A DNA stretch of 17,161 nucleotides from an archaeon (GTDB lineage Archaea; Nanobdellota; Nanobdellia; Pacearchaeales; UBA284): the NCBI GenBank assembly GCA_030619955.1, contig JAUXAK010000005.1, positions 1 through 17,161 of the forward strand, written 5' to 3'. Below the pieces are notes generated by a model, which saw nothing but the letters and a program-made list of their open reading frames with translations, was not told the origin of the DNA and did not search any database. Both the position numbers and the translations under genes were made by a program. Positions 6,043 to 14,135 of this stretch are shown in pieces (position 1 is the stretch's first letter; every line of letters starts with the position of its first letter).

Positions 6043-8512
6043 AAATCTTCTTAAGTGTTTCTCTGATAAGCTGGACAGCGTCGATATTTGCACTTAAGCT
6101 ACTAATGCCTTGCTTTGCAAGGAACCTTGCCATTTCAGGCCTGCTTCCAGCCTGGCCACAGATAGATGTCTTGACATTATATTTTCTGCATACTTGAATT
6201 ACTTTTGCAAGTTGTTCTAGAACAGCTGGATGCATTTCATCATAAATTCTGGCAAGTTTTTCATTATTCCTGTCAATTCCTAAAGTGAGTTGTGTTAAAT
6301 CATTTGTTCCAAAACTAATAAAGTTGATTTTTTCTTTACAAAGTTCTTCAATAATTCCGCAAGAAGCAGGTGTTTCAATCATGACACCAAAATCAACCTC
6401 CTTACATGGTTCAAACTCAATTGAGTGCATTATTTCTTTAGCTTTTTTTAGCTCGTCAAGATTAATAACAAAAGGAATCATTATTCCAACATTTTTATAG
6501 CCTTTCTCATGTAAAAGCTTGATAGCTTTAAACTCAGCTTTTAAAATTTCAGGTTCATCAATTCCTCTTCTGATACCATGCCATCCAATCATGGGATTAT
6601 CTTCATGAGGCTCTTTATCAGCCCCTTCTAAACTTCTGTATTCATCTGTTCTTATGTCACTTGTTCTGACCCAGACTGGCTTATCTTTAAAAGCTTTTGC
6701 TATTTTTTCTATGCCTTCAACTAAAATTTCTATATATTTATCTTGCTGGTTTTTTCTAATATATTCAGTTGGATGCACTCCTGCTTTTGCAATTATAAAC
6801 TCAATTCTAACAAGACCAACACCATCTGCATTAGTTGCTGCTGCGCGTTCAGCAACATCAGGCAAATCACAATTTACTTTAACAAGCGGCTTGACTTTGA
6901 CTTCAGCTTCAGGACCAAGAGGAGGAACAACTTTTAAAGGCATTACAGGTTTTTCTTCTTCAACTTTTTCAACTTCAGCTTCTGCAGCTACAGCTTTTGC
7001 AGCAGTTTCTGCTTCAGCAACTTTTGCTTCAACTTTTTCTATTTTCTCTTCTGCTTTTTCTGCAACAATAGAACCTTCATAGATTTTGCCATTAGCGCCA
7101 TCTACTGTTATTATTTGGCCATCTTTTAATACTTCAGTGGCTGTCCTAGTTCCGACAACACAAGGCAAACCAACTTCTCTACTGATGATAGCTGCATGTG
7201 CTGTGAGCCCTCCTTCATTTGTAACAATTGCAATAGCTTTTTGCATTGTTACAACCATATCAGGACTTGTCATTCTTGTAACAAGAACATCACCTTTCCT
7301 GATTTTTGGTAAATCACTAATAGTATGAATTATTTTTACAACTCCAGAAGCTATTCCAGAGGAAGCAGCTAATCCACTTAACAAAACTTTAGCTTCTTCT
7401 TTTAATTCAACTTTTTTAACTTCTTTTTCAATTGTTGTTACTGGCCTGCTTTGCACAATATAAATTTTCCCACCTTCAATTGCCCATTCTATGTCTTGAG
7501 GCCATTTATAATGCTCTTCAATTTTTACAGAATGATTTGCTAAGCTTTTTATTTCATAACTATCAAGAACTTGTTGAATCTGAACATCTTCTGGAAGCTC
7601 TTTTTTGACAGTTTCTCCCCTGCTATCTCTTAAAAAAGATATTTTTTTCTTTCCAATCCTTTTTTTCTTAAGCTTTAAAGTTTTTTTATTAATTATATAA
7701 TTATCTGGCTCAATGGCACCAGAAACAATCCCTTCACCAAGACCAAAAACTGCTTCAATAACAATTTCATCTTTAACATTTGTAAGAGGATTTATAGTAA
7801 AAGTTACTCCAGATTTTTCTGAATTAATCATTTTTTGAACAACCACAGCAATATAACTTGTTTCATGGCTAAATCCTTTTCTTGTTCTGTAATAAACTGC
7901 TCTTGCTGTAAACAAACTTGCCCAGCATTTTTTAATTGCCTTAAGTAAATCTTTGTTGCCTTTGATATTCAAATAAGTTTCTTGCTGCCCTGCAAATGAA
8001 GCAACAGCTAAATCTTCTGTTGTAGCAGAACTTCTGACTGCAACAAAACAAGGTTCTTTTGAAGCTGTAATAATTCTAAGAACATCGGCAGAAGCTTCCT
8101 CAAGAGTTGCTTTATCAACATTAAGATTTGAATATGCTTCAACAATTTCTTTAGCTAAAGCCTGCGGCATTTCTGCATTAACAATAAGTTCTTGAATTTC
8201 TTTTGCCTTGGCATTAAGTTCAGCTGTATTTTCTAAGTCAATTGAATTAACAATTTCAAGAATTTTTTCTTTCTTACCACTTTCTCTCAGAAAATTAGCA
8301 TATGCTTGAGCAGTAATTATAAATGCAGGCGGAACAGGCATTTCAACATTGTACATCTCAGCAAGATTTGCACCTTTACCTCCAGCTATGGCAATATCTT
8401 TCTTGCCTATTTCAGAAAGCCATACTATGTTACGAGAACCATCAACAATTTTTTGAGGTTCACCTTCTTTCCATCTTTCTTTTTCTACTTCTTTTGTTTT
8501 TTCTTTTTCCAT
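6041..8512 (-). CDS. ppsA: Phosphoenolpyruvate synthase (pyruvate, water dikinase)
   Basis: This 823-residue enzyme converts pyruvate, ATP and water to PEP, AMP and phosphate, and can work in reverse in some archaea. The domains are in canonical order. The N-terminal ATP-grasp/PPDK_N domain (about 30-355) has GGKGANLAEM, VRSSATTEDL and FGLGEGIVSG. The swivelling phosphohistidine domain (about 375-475) has GGLTAHAAIISREVG with catalytic His439. The C-terminal TIM barrel (about 545-820) has DGVGLVRIEF, MIGWHGIRRG, TPASCGIIEE, GTNDLTQ and SICGQAGS with catalytic Cys785. An extra linker rich in Ala, Glu, Lys and Val (about 480-545) separates the last two domains. The ATG at 8512 has an AAGAGG element only 2 nt away. 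It lies 60 nt behind the L10e gene and may be co-transcribed with it. No TrmB-type palindrome is visible upstream. Confidence 0.95.
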   Translation of the reverse strand: MEKEKTKEVEKERWKEGEPQKIVDGSRNIVWLSEIGKKDIAIAGGKGANLAEMYNVEMPVPPAFIITAQAYANFLRESGKKEKILEIVNSIDLENTAELNAKAKEIQELIVNAEMPQALAKEIVEAYSNLNVDKATLEEASADVLRIITASKEPCFVAVRSSATTEDLAVASFAGQQETYLNIKGNKDLLKAIKKCWASLFTARAVYYRTRKGFSHETSYIAVVVQKMINSEKSGVTFTINPLTNVKDEIVIEAVFGLGEGIVSGAIEPDNYIINKKTLKLKKKRIGKKKISFLRDSRGETVKKELPEDVQIQQVLDSYEIKSLANHSVKIEEHYKWPQDIEWAIEGGKIYIVQSRPVTTIEKEVKKVELKEEAKVLLSGLAASSGIASGVVKIIHTISDLPKIRKGDVLVTRMTSPDMVVTMQKAIAIVTNEGGLTAHAAIISREVGLPCVVGTRTATEVLKDGQIITVDGANGKIYEGSIVAEKAEEKIEKVEAKVAEAETAAKAVAAEAEVEKVEEEKPVMPLKVVPPLGPEAEVKVKPLVKVNCDLPDVAERAAATNADGVGLVRIEFIIAKAGVHPTEYIRKNQQDKYIEILVEGIEKIAKAFKDKPVWVRTSDIRTDEYRSLEGADKEPHEDNPMIGWHGIRRGIDEPEILKAEFKAIKLLHEKGYKNVGIMIPFVINLDELKKAKEIMHSIEFEPCKEVDFGVMIETPASCGIIEELCKEKINFISFGTNDLTQLTLGIDRNNEKLARIYDEMHPAVLEQLAKVIQVCRKYNVKTSICGQAGSRPEMARFLAKQGISSLSANIDAVQLIRETLKKI

Positions 8513-8572
8513 ATCCTCTTTTTTATGTTTTTTCTTTTTATGATTGCTTTTTTAATGAGGATGTTTTGTTTT

Positions 8573-9109
8573 TTATTTTTTAATTTCTTCAACCACAACT
8601 GCTTTTTTACCAGGAAGTTTTGATTTAACTGTTCCAAGTATTTTTCTTACAAAAGAAACAGCCCCTTTGTTGCATGCAACACTGAATATCTTCCCATTTT
8701 CTTTGATTCTTGCAGCAACACCTATTGATTTTCCAAAACTTAGCTGCATGCCTGTTTGCATTCTGTCTGCTCCTGCTCCTGTCAGCATTTTATTTTCTCT
8801 TAAAATGTGATGAGGATAAGCAACAATAATAAAATAATAATTACCTTTTATTTTTGATTCAAGATGCCTGTTAATAAATTGTCTTGAAGCTTCAAGAGAA
8901 TTATCCCTGATTTGTACTGGCTGTTTAGCTATTACAGACACTATGAATTTATATTTACCTCCAAGAAAACCAGAGATGTCCCCCATGACAAATTTTACAA
9001 TCTTCATTGAAGGAATTGTTTTGATATAGCTCTTGCTTTTGACTTTACTTTTTCTTGTGTATGGCCTTTTTTTTGGCACATTATAACATTTACCTTTTCT
9101 TAATGCCAT
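8573..9109 (-). CDS. rpl10e: 50S ribosomal protein L10e (uL16, archaeal type)
   Basis: This 178-residue protein is the archaeal counterpart of bacterial L16 and eukaryotic RPL10. It lies near the A-site tRNA and the peptidyl-transferase region of the large subunit. Typical features are the basic N-terminus MALRKGKCYNVPKKRPYTRK, the KIVKFVMGD strand, EASRQFINRHL, the YPHHILRENKMLTGAGADRMQ loop region, and GKSIGVAARI followed by a C-terminal FVRKIL helix. The length is usual for the archaeal family. A TATA box lies about 78 nt before the ATG, giving a leader of roughly 50 nt. In the same direction 60 nt further on is ppsA, an unusual partner for a ribosomal protein gene. Confidence 0.95.
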   Translation of the reverse strand: MALRKGKCYNVPKKRPYTRKSKVKSKSYIKTIPSMKIVKFVMGDISGFLGGKYKFIVSVIAKQPVQIRDNSLEASRQFINRHLESKIKGNYYFIIVAYPHHILRENKMLTGAGADRMQTGMQLSFGKSIGVAARIKENGKIFSVACNKGAVSFVRKILGTVKSKLPGKKAVVVEEIKK

Positions 9110-9164
9110 TTTTATTTTTTCTTTGCTTTTATTTTATCTATTTTTTTCCTTTTTATCCCTCGTT

Positions 9165-9184
9165 AATAACAAGAAAGAGTTATT
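9165..9184. repeat. Inverted repeat at the L10e promoter
   Basis: AATAAC and GTTATT form 6-bp perfect arms around an 8-nt spacer. The repeat touches the downstream edge of the L10e TATA box, between it and the expected start of transcription. That is where an archaeal repressor site would act. It may also be a chance palindrome in AT-rich DNA. Confidence 0.35.
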
Positions 9185-9190
9185 TTTAAA
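9183..9190 (-). promoter_or_regulatory. TATA box of the L10e gene
   Basis: The minus strand reads TTTAAAAA, placing the start of transcription near 9161 and the ATG about 50 nt further on. The remaining intergenic sequence (9110-9289) holds no gene I can support. Confidence 0.5.
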
Positions 9191-9289
9191 GCTTTTTGAA
9201 TATCAATAGATGTTAAAATATCAAATATTTAAAAAAATTTCAATTTTTTTTAGAATTTTTATTAAAAAACTGTCTTTTTACTTTACTTT

Positions 9290-11290
9290 TTAAAAGTCAA
9301 ACAAATGAATTATCCTAATCATGAATTTTTTAAATACACTGACATCCTTAACAGTTAAAATAAAATCTTTTTTTGTTTCATAGGTTTTGTTATTTTTATC
9401 TTTATGCACAAGAGTTGCATGAATTGGGTTTTCACCTATATTAAGTTTCCATGTTTTTATTTTTATGTTTATTGTTTGAATGCCTTTGTCTATTAAAATG
9501 CCTTGTTTTTCACTATATTTTTTTTCTGTTGCTTCTATTATCAGCTCTGCACTTGTTTGAGTATTTGATTCTATGATTAACTGAATGTCCTTATCTCCAT
9601 AATTTGCTTCTTTTGCTTCTTTTTGCATATCAATTTTGATTTCAGGACTTTTTAAAATAACAATATCAATACAGGAAATTCCTAAAACATCTTTTTTTTC
9701 TCTTGCAATAGCACATAAAATCAGACATTTCATTATACCCTGATCTTCTGTGTCTTCATTTGTTACAGCCACAATTGCTGCAGGAATCTCTAGTTTTATT
9801 TCTTTTTTTTCATTTTTAAAAAGAATAAAATTTTCACATGTATCTTGATTACAAACAGATAATTCTTTTGCAACATTAGCATGATTCTCTACAATGCAAT
9901 CAATGGTTATATTTTCATAATCATAATAAAAATCTTTAGTAGTTTTACAATAAAAATCAATTTCTTTTTCCTCAAGTCCAGCAGCTGCAACAATTGCTTG
10001 TGCTTCTTCTAACTCTATTCTTGTTTTTCCTTTTTCAAATCGTATGGCTGTTGAAACACTATTTTCAAAAATATCTTCTATAGTGATTTGTGCTATACAA
10101 GCTTGTTTGCATTTTTTAATATCAACATTTTCAAGATAAATAATAAAAAAAGTTTCTGTTTCATCTAAAGGCTTTAAAAATAAAATTTTTTCAGTTTCAC
10201 CAAAAACACCTGGAGCAGTTGAAACATGAACAGGCAAGAAAAAATAATAATTATTCAAATTTTTAGCTGTTACCTTGATAGGCAAGTAAGAATAAATAGA
10301 GGTAGTATTAAGATAAGGTTCAGCCTTGAGTTCTACAGGAAGATTTATTTTTTCTCCATAATTTTCTATTGTAGTTTCAATTTTCAGTTCTTGTGGTTCT
10401 ATTTTTCCAATATACCTATATTCTACAGAAGCTTCACCTGCATCTAAACTTTTTTTAAATATTATATGTGTTGCATCAACCCATCCATACTGTCTAAAAG
10501 TTATGTCAAAAGGAATCCAACCTTCATCACTTCCTTCACCATCCTCCCCAAGCCAGACTTCTGCCCAAGCATGTTCTCTAAACTCTTTTTCTTTATTTGA
10601 ATAAGCAACACCACTAACATAACGTGCTGGAATATTCAAAGATCTGACCAAAGCCATAAATAATATTGTATAATGAGAGCAGACACCTTTTTTTTCTTGC
10701 ATAATCCAACTTGCATTTTCTAATTCTTGATATTCAAGATTATATTCCATGTTCTTCCTAACATATTCAGCAATTCTGTAAATTGTTTCTAAAGCATCAT
10801 CAGTTGCTAATTGTTGAGCTTTATTTTTAATAAAAGAATCATCAACAGTATAAACAGAAGGCTCAGTAAATTTAATTAATTCTTCAGGAACTGCCTTGAG
10901 ATTAGAAAGATTTATTTTTTTTGTTTTTTTCTCTATAGAATTTAAAAATATACTTTTTATTCTAGCTTTTACATTAAAATTTATAGTACCTTTTTCATAA
11001 AATTCAAAAATTAAGAAATTATCAACAAGCTTTGCCTCTGTTGAATCAAATTCAAGCTCAACTTGTTGTTTTTCATCACTTAATGGAAAAGCTGTTAAAT
11101 TTATTATAAGTTTTTCAGCATCACTATGAACTGTGCTTGATATTTCCATTAAAAGATCAAGCTCATCTAAAGTTTCTAATCTAGGCTCAAGTTCTGATGC
11201 ATCTACAAGAAAAGCAAAAACAAAAGAAAAGGCAAGAAAAGCTAAAACTAAAAAAATCCCTTTTGTTTTTTCCATCTCTCTTTTTCTCAT
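9290..11290 (-). CDS. Exported transglutaminase-like cysteine-protease-fold protein
   Basis: This 666-residue protein starts with a basic segment (MRKREMEKTK) and a hydrophobic signal sequence, about residues 11-31. The transglutaminase core carries a full Cys-His-Asp triad: GVCSHYT with C204, EHAWAEVW with H240 and PFDITF with D262. Such domains hydrolyse or transfer acyl groups on proteins. Residues from about 300 onward look like beta-rich Ig/CARDB-type modules with several Cys. The last 15 residues (KKFMIRIIHLFDF region) are amphipathic rather than a clear transmembrane helix. The first ATG overlaps the stop of the upstream gene as ATGA, so translational coupling is likely. A second ATG at residue 6, preceded by AAAGAGAG, is an alternative. 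It is the last gene of the pta-ackA block. Its substrate, perhaps a cell-surface protein, is unknown. Confidence 0.82.
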   Translation of the reverse strand: MRKREMEKTKGIFLVLAFLAFSFVFAFLVDASELEPRLETLDELDLLMEISSTVHSDAEKLIINLTAFPLSDEKQQVELEFDSTEAKLVDNFLIFEFYEKGTINFNVKARIKSIFLNSIEKKTKKINLSNLKAVPEELIKFTEPSVYTVDDSFIKNKAQQLATDDALETIYRIAEYVRKNMEYNLEYQELENASWIMQEKKGVCSHYTILFMALVRSLNIPARYVSGVAYSNKEKEFREHAWAEVWLGEDGEGSDEGWIPFDITFRQYGWVDATHIIFKKSLDAGEASVEYRYIGKIEPQELKIETTIENYGEKINLPVELKAEPYLNTTSIYSYLPIKVTAKNLNNYYFFLPVHVSTAPGVFGETEKILFLKPLDETETFFIIYLENVDIKKCKQACIAQITIEDIFENSVSTAIRFEKGKTRIELEEAQAIVAAAGLEEKEIDFYCKTTKDFYYDYENITIDCIVENHANVAKELSVCNQDTCENFILFKNEKKEIKLEIPAAIVAVTNEDTEDQGIMKCLILCAIAREKKDVLGISCIDIVILKSPEIKIDMQKEAKEANYGDKDIQLIIESNTQTSAELIIEATEKKYSEKQGILIDKGIQTINIKIKTWKLNIGENPIHATLVHKDKNNKTYETKKDFILTVKDVSVFKKFMIRIIHLFDF

Positions 11291-12246
11291 TTTTTCCTTT
11301 TAATTTTTCTATTTTTCAACCTATCTTTTAATGAAGCGCAGATTAAAGGTAATGCTATAGTTGCATCACAATAAACATCAACAAATTTTGCTTTTTCATG
11401 AAGCTTGCCCCATGAAATTCCTTCTTTAAGTGATGCACCGCTACTGCCCCCTGGTTCTTGTCTGTCAGTTGTAATCTGTATCCCGTAAGAAGCAGGTCTT
11501 GTAAATTGCATTGTTTGCTGAATAAAATTTTTTGGAACACCTCCGCCTACATAAAAAACAGCTGTCTTTTTTGTTTGCCATGCTATCTCAATAATCTCTG
11601 CAATATCTGCAAAAAAATCTAAATTAATTTTTTTCTTTCTAATGGTCTGGCTCCATATCATCAAACCAATTCCAGAATCAGTTAAAGCAGGACAAAAAAT
11701 CGGCACATTATATTTGTAACAAGTGCTTAAAATGCTTTCTCTGCCTCTTGCTTTTTTTCTGCCTCCTTTTGATAAAATTTGGCCAAGTTTCCATAAAAAT
11801 TCTCTTGGATTGTTTGCTTTAGAAAGAACATCAAAATGTTTTGTGAAAAAATTTTCTAATCTTAAGTAGGATTTACTTTTCATAAACACATTATAGATTC
11901 TGTCAAGACCTTTTTTATGTAGCATAGTATCATTAACTTTTTCATTCCCAATATAATGTTTAAAGCCAATTGCTTCAATAATATCATGAGTTAAATTTGC
12001 CCCTGTTATTACAAGGACATCTATGTAACCTTGTTTTATTGCATCAATAACAACTTGTTTCATGCCACCTGGAACCATTGCACCTGCAAGACCAAAAAAG
12101 ATTTTGCATTTTTCTTTTATAGCTTTTTCTAAAATATTTACAGCCTCTGACAACTTTCTGGAATTAAACCCACAAGAACCAAAACTACTAACAAGTTCAT
12201 TAACCTTCATTTCATTTTTTATTTTTATATGCTTTACTGGTTTCAT
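11287..12246 (-). CDS. Deoxyhypusine synthase-family protein, with motifs of the bacterial-type DHS-like group
   Basis: From the ATG at 12246 the protein has 319 residues. An upstream TTG at 12291 would add 15 but would overlap the preceding gene by 38 nt, whereas the ATG leaves a 7-nt gap. The DHS fold is clear. The active-site lysine lies in GGGVPKNFIQQ (K239), with upstream nucleotide-binding segments LAGAMVPGGM and TGANLTHDI, and C-terminal EGISWGKLH and CDATIALPL. DHS uses NAD and spermidine to modify aIF5A. Canonical archaeal/eukaryotic DHS, as I recall it, has TAGGVEED and GGGxxKHH in these places. The forms seen here resemble DHS-like proteins of bacteria, some of which make homospermidine. 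Either aIF5A modification or polyamine synthesis is possible. The stop overlaps the transglutaminase start by 4 nt. Confidence 0.83.
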   Translation of the reverse strand: MKPVKHIKIKNEMKVNELVSSFGSCGFNSRKLSEAVNILEKAIKEKCKIFFGLAGAMVPGGMKQVVIDAIKQGYIDVLVITGANLTHDIIEAIGFKHYIGNEKVNDTMLHKKGLDRIYNVFMKSKSYLRLENFFTKHFDVLSKANNPREFLWKLGQILSKGGRKKARGRESILSTCYKYNVPIFCPALTDSGIGLMIWSQTIRKKKINLDFFADIAEIIEIAWQTKKTAVFYVGGGVPKNFIQQTMQFTRPASYGIQITTDRQEPGGSSGASLKEGISWGKLHEKAKFVDVYCDATIALPLICASLKDRLKNRKIKRKK

Positions 12247-12253
12247 CTTTTTT

Positions 12254-13033
12254 TTAATTTTTAAACTTTTTATATTGATTTGCAAGTTCAAATTTTAATT
12301 GAAACATATTTTTTCTTTTCCAATCCCAATTTAAACATGTTTTAATAAGCTCTTCTTTTAAATTTTTAGGATATCTCTTAAATGTTTCAAAAAGTCTGCT
12401 TTTAATTTTTTTCTTTGGAGTTTTGCAAATAATATCTTCATATAATTCAGTTATGCCCTCCTCAATATCTCGCCATATTTTTTGTCTTATAGCAATGCTG
12501 TGTATAATTTCGTGCCATAATACATATAAGTCATTTGCATTCTGTATTTTTTTCTTCAGGCTGAAACCACTATAAATTATACAAATATCCTTATAGAGTT
12601 TAAAAGAACCTGTAGGTTTATATTTTCTTGGTTTTATTTTATCTATTTTCGGAAATGATAAGAATACAATTATCTTTTTGTAAGGATAGCCATTTGTCTT
12701 AGTTATTTTAAGAATTCTTTTAAGATAAGTTTTCCCTTCTTGTTCAGTTATTTTCTTTACTTGAACATATTGCTTTTCTAAAATTGATTGGAATTCTTTC
12801 CATAATCTTCTAAAATATATATTATCAAAAGTTGAAACATTTTTAATAAGAAATTCATGGCTTTTTCCTTTATTTTCTTCCATAAATTCAAAAAAATTAT
12901 TTTTTATTTTTCCTAGCTTTTTAGAATACAATTTCTTTTCTTTTTTATATGGCCAATAATAAGAAAGTCTGCTTAGAAAATCATATAAACAATAATTCTT
13001 ATTAAGTTTCACTTCAATTCTTGGAATTTTCAT
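12254..13033 (-). CDS. Putative HExxH zinc metallopeptidase-like protein, cytoplasmic
   Basis: I do not recognise a named family for this 259-residue protein. It contains a clear zincin motif, LWHEIIHSI with H174, E175 and H178. Fourteen residues after the second His comes EEGITELYED, whose E192 fits the third zinc ligand of gluzincin-type peptidases with an (E)G-x-x-E element. There is no signal peptide or membrane segment. The N-terminal half is Lys/Tyr-rich and helical, and a strand KIIVFLSFP precedes the catalytic part. A three-part zinc site suggests an active protease, but its target is unknown. The ATG at 13033 has no Shine-Dalgarno and no convincing TATA box, so expression from the upstream genes is likely. 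It lies 30 nt after the DHH gene and 7 nt before the DHS-like gene. Confidence 0.66.
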   Translation of the reverse strand: MKIPRIEVKLNKNYCLYDFLSRLSYYWPYKKEKKLYSKKLGKIKNNFFEFMEENKGKSHEFLIKNVSTFDNIYFRRLWKEFQSILEKQYVQVKKITEQEGKTYLKRILKITKTNGYPYKKIIVFLSFPKIDKIKPRKYKPTGSFKLYKDICIIYSGFSLKKKIQNANDLYVLWHEIIHSIAIRQKIWRDIEEGITELYEDIICKTPKKKIKSRLFETFKRYPKNLKEELIKTCLNWDWKRKNMFQLKFELANQYKKFKN

Positions 13034-13063
13034 TGTTAGAGTTATGATAAGATTACTTTTGAT

Positions 13064-14107
13064 CTATTTTGTTGATTTAATTAAATTGTCTCGGAATTTT
13101 GGCAGATCAGTTACTTGGAGTGTTGCACCGCATGCATGTTCATGACCTCCGCAAGTGCTTTCAATGCCTTCAAGAGCTTTTTCTGCTAATTTTCTGACAT
13201 CAATCTTAGCTCTTAAAGAAACATTAACTTTAGTTCCTTTTATATAAGCCACAACCACTATTTTATTAGGATATAAATAAAAAAGTTCATTTGCAAGTTC
13301 ACTGCTTAAACTAAGTAATCCACCATACTGAAAAAACAGCACTTTTTTATTTTTTTTTACAAATTCTTTTGCCTTATTCAGAATTTTTTCATATTTTCTG
13401 TTTATTTGTTTATAACGCCCGTGAATTGATGCTGTTTTTGTTGTTATATCAAGAAGTTCTTTTGGATCTTTTATTATTATCAAGTTTTTCAGCATTTTTA
13501 CAACCATGCTTGTCCTGTCTAAAAGTGCAAAACTCAACATTTTGATGATTCTGCCAAGTTCTGTTTCATAAAGTGCTCTTGCAGGTTCATTAGTGAAGGT
13601 AAAAAGTTCTGGTTTTTCTTTAGAAAAGGTTTCAGCAAATTCAGGAATAAACCAGTCAGCTAAGCATCCAAGCATAGCTATCCATTCATCTCCTTTATGT
13701 CTTGTTATTTTATAACACCAGTATGATGTTGGTTCATTGCTAGGGTTCTCATTAACTAAAGGGTTAAAATAATTTACAATTTCATTTGCTTCAAATTCAG
13801 GCACAGGATGGTGGTCAATCCATACTAAAGGCATGTTTAGTTCAGCAGCTGCGTCAAGAAAACCTTTTGAAATTATTGGCTTATCAAGTACAAAAATAAC
13901 ATCTGGCTTAAACTCATGTAGCTTTCTTGTATAGGCAACATTAAGATCAGGAAAACTTTTAATAGCAATACCCTTGCCTTTGCTGCAAAATTTCCTTAAC
14001 AGCAAGAAACTGGCTAAACCATCAACATCATTGTCAAAAAAGAAAAGTGGATTTTGAGCTCTTTCTAAAAATCCCCTAATTTTTTCAAGTTGTTTTTGAC
14101 TTAGCAT
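13064..14107 (-). CDS. DHH/DHHA1-family phosphoesterase (RecJ/NrnA-like)
   Basis: This 347-residue protein carries the metal-binding motifs of the DHH superfamily in order: FDNDVDG (D25, D27, D29), VLDKP (D75), IDHHP (D98-H99-H100) and GCLADW (D151). A C-terminal DHHA1 substrate-binding domain contains GGHEHACGA at about 320-328. Members cleave phosphodiester bonds: small ones are nanoRNases, pAp phosphatases or cyclic-dinucleotide phosphodiesterases, and longer RecJ-like ones degrade single-stranded DNA. The length fits the compact DHH-DHHA1 group. Without a binding domain for single-stranded DNA, a small-RNA or nucleotide substrate seems likely, though archaeal GINS-associated nucleases are related. 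It sits 28 nt after ackA, without its own visible promoter. Confidence 0.88.
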   Translation of the reverse strand: MLSQKQLEKIRGFLERAQNPLFFFDNDVDGLASFLLLRKFCSKGKGIAIKSFPDLNVAYTRKLHEFKPDVIFVLDKPIISKGFLDAAAELNMPLVWIDHHPVPEFEANEIVNYFNPLVNENPSNEPTSYWCYKITRHKGDEWIAMLGCLADWFIPEFAETFSKEKPELFTFTNEPARALYETELGRIIKMLSFALLDRTSMVVKMLKNLIIIKDPKELLDITTKTASIHGRYKQINRKYEKILNKAKEFVKKNKKVLFFQYGGLLSLSSELANELFYLYPNKIVVVAYIKGTKVNVSLRAKIDVRKLAEKALEGIESTCGGHEHACGATLQVTDLPKFRDNLIKSTK

Positions 14108-14135
14108 CTTAGCATTTTCTTTTGATTTTCAATTT

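Noticed and set aside
6654..7082. 142-residue open frame on the plus strand rich in Ser, Ala and Thr
   Set aside because: It is the complement of the low-complexity linker and barrel start of ppsA, and has no promoter or SD.
9209..9292. 27-codon frame on the plus strand, Lys/Phe-rich, in the gap before the L10e gene
   Set aside because: It has no SD or TATA box at the right distance and its composition is that of random A/T sequence.
12247..12291. TTG start extending the DHS-like protein by 15 residues
   Set aside because: It would overlap the previous gene by 38 nt and adds a Lys/Ile-rich tail; the ATG at 12246 lies 7 nt after that gene's stop.
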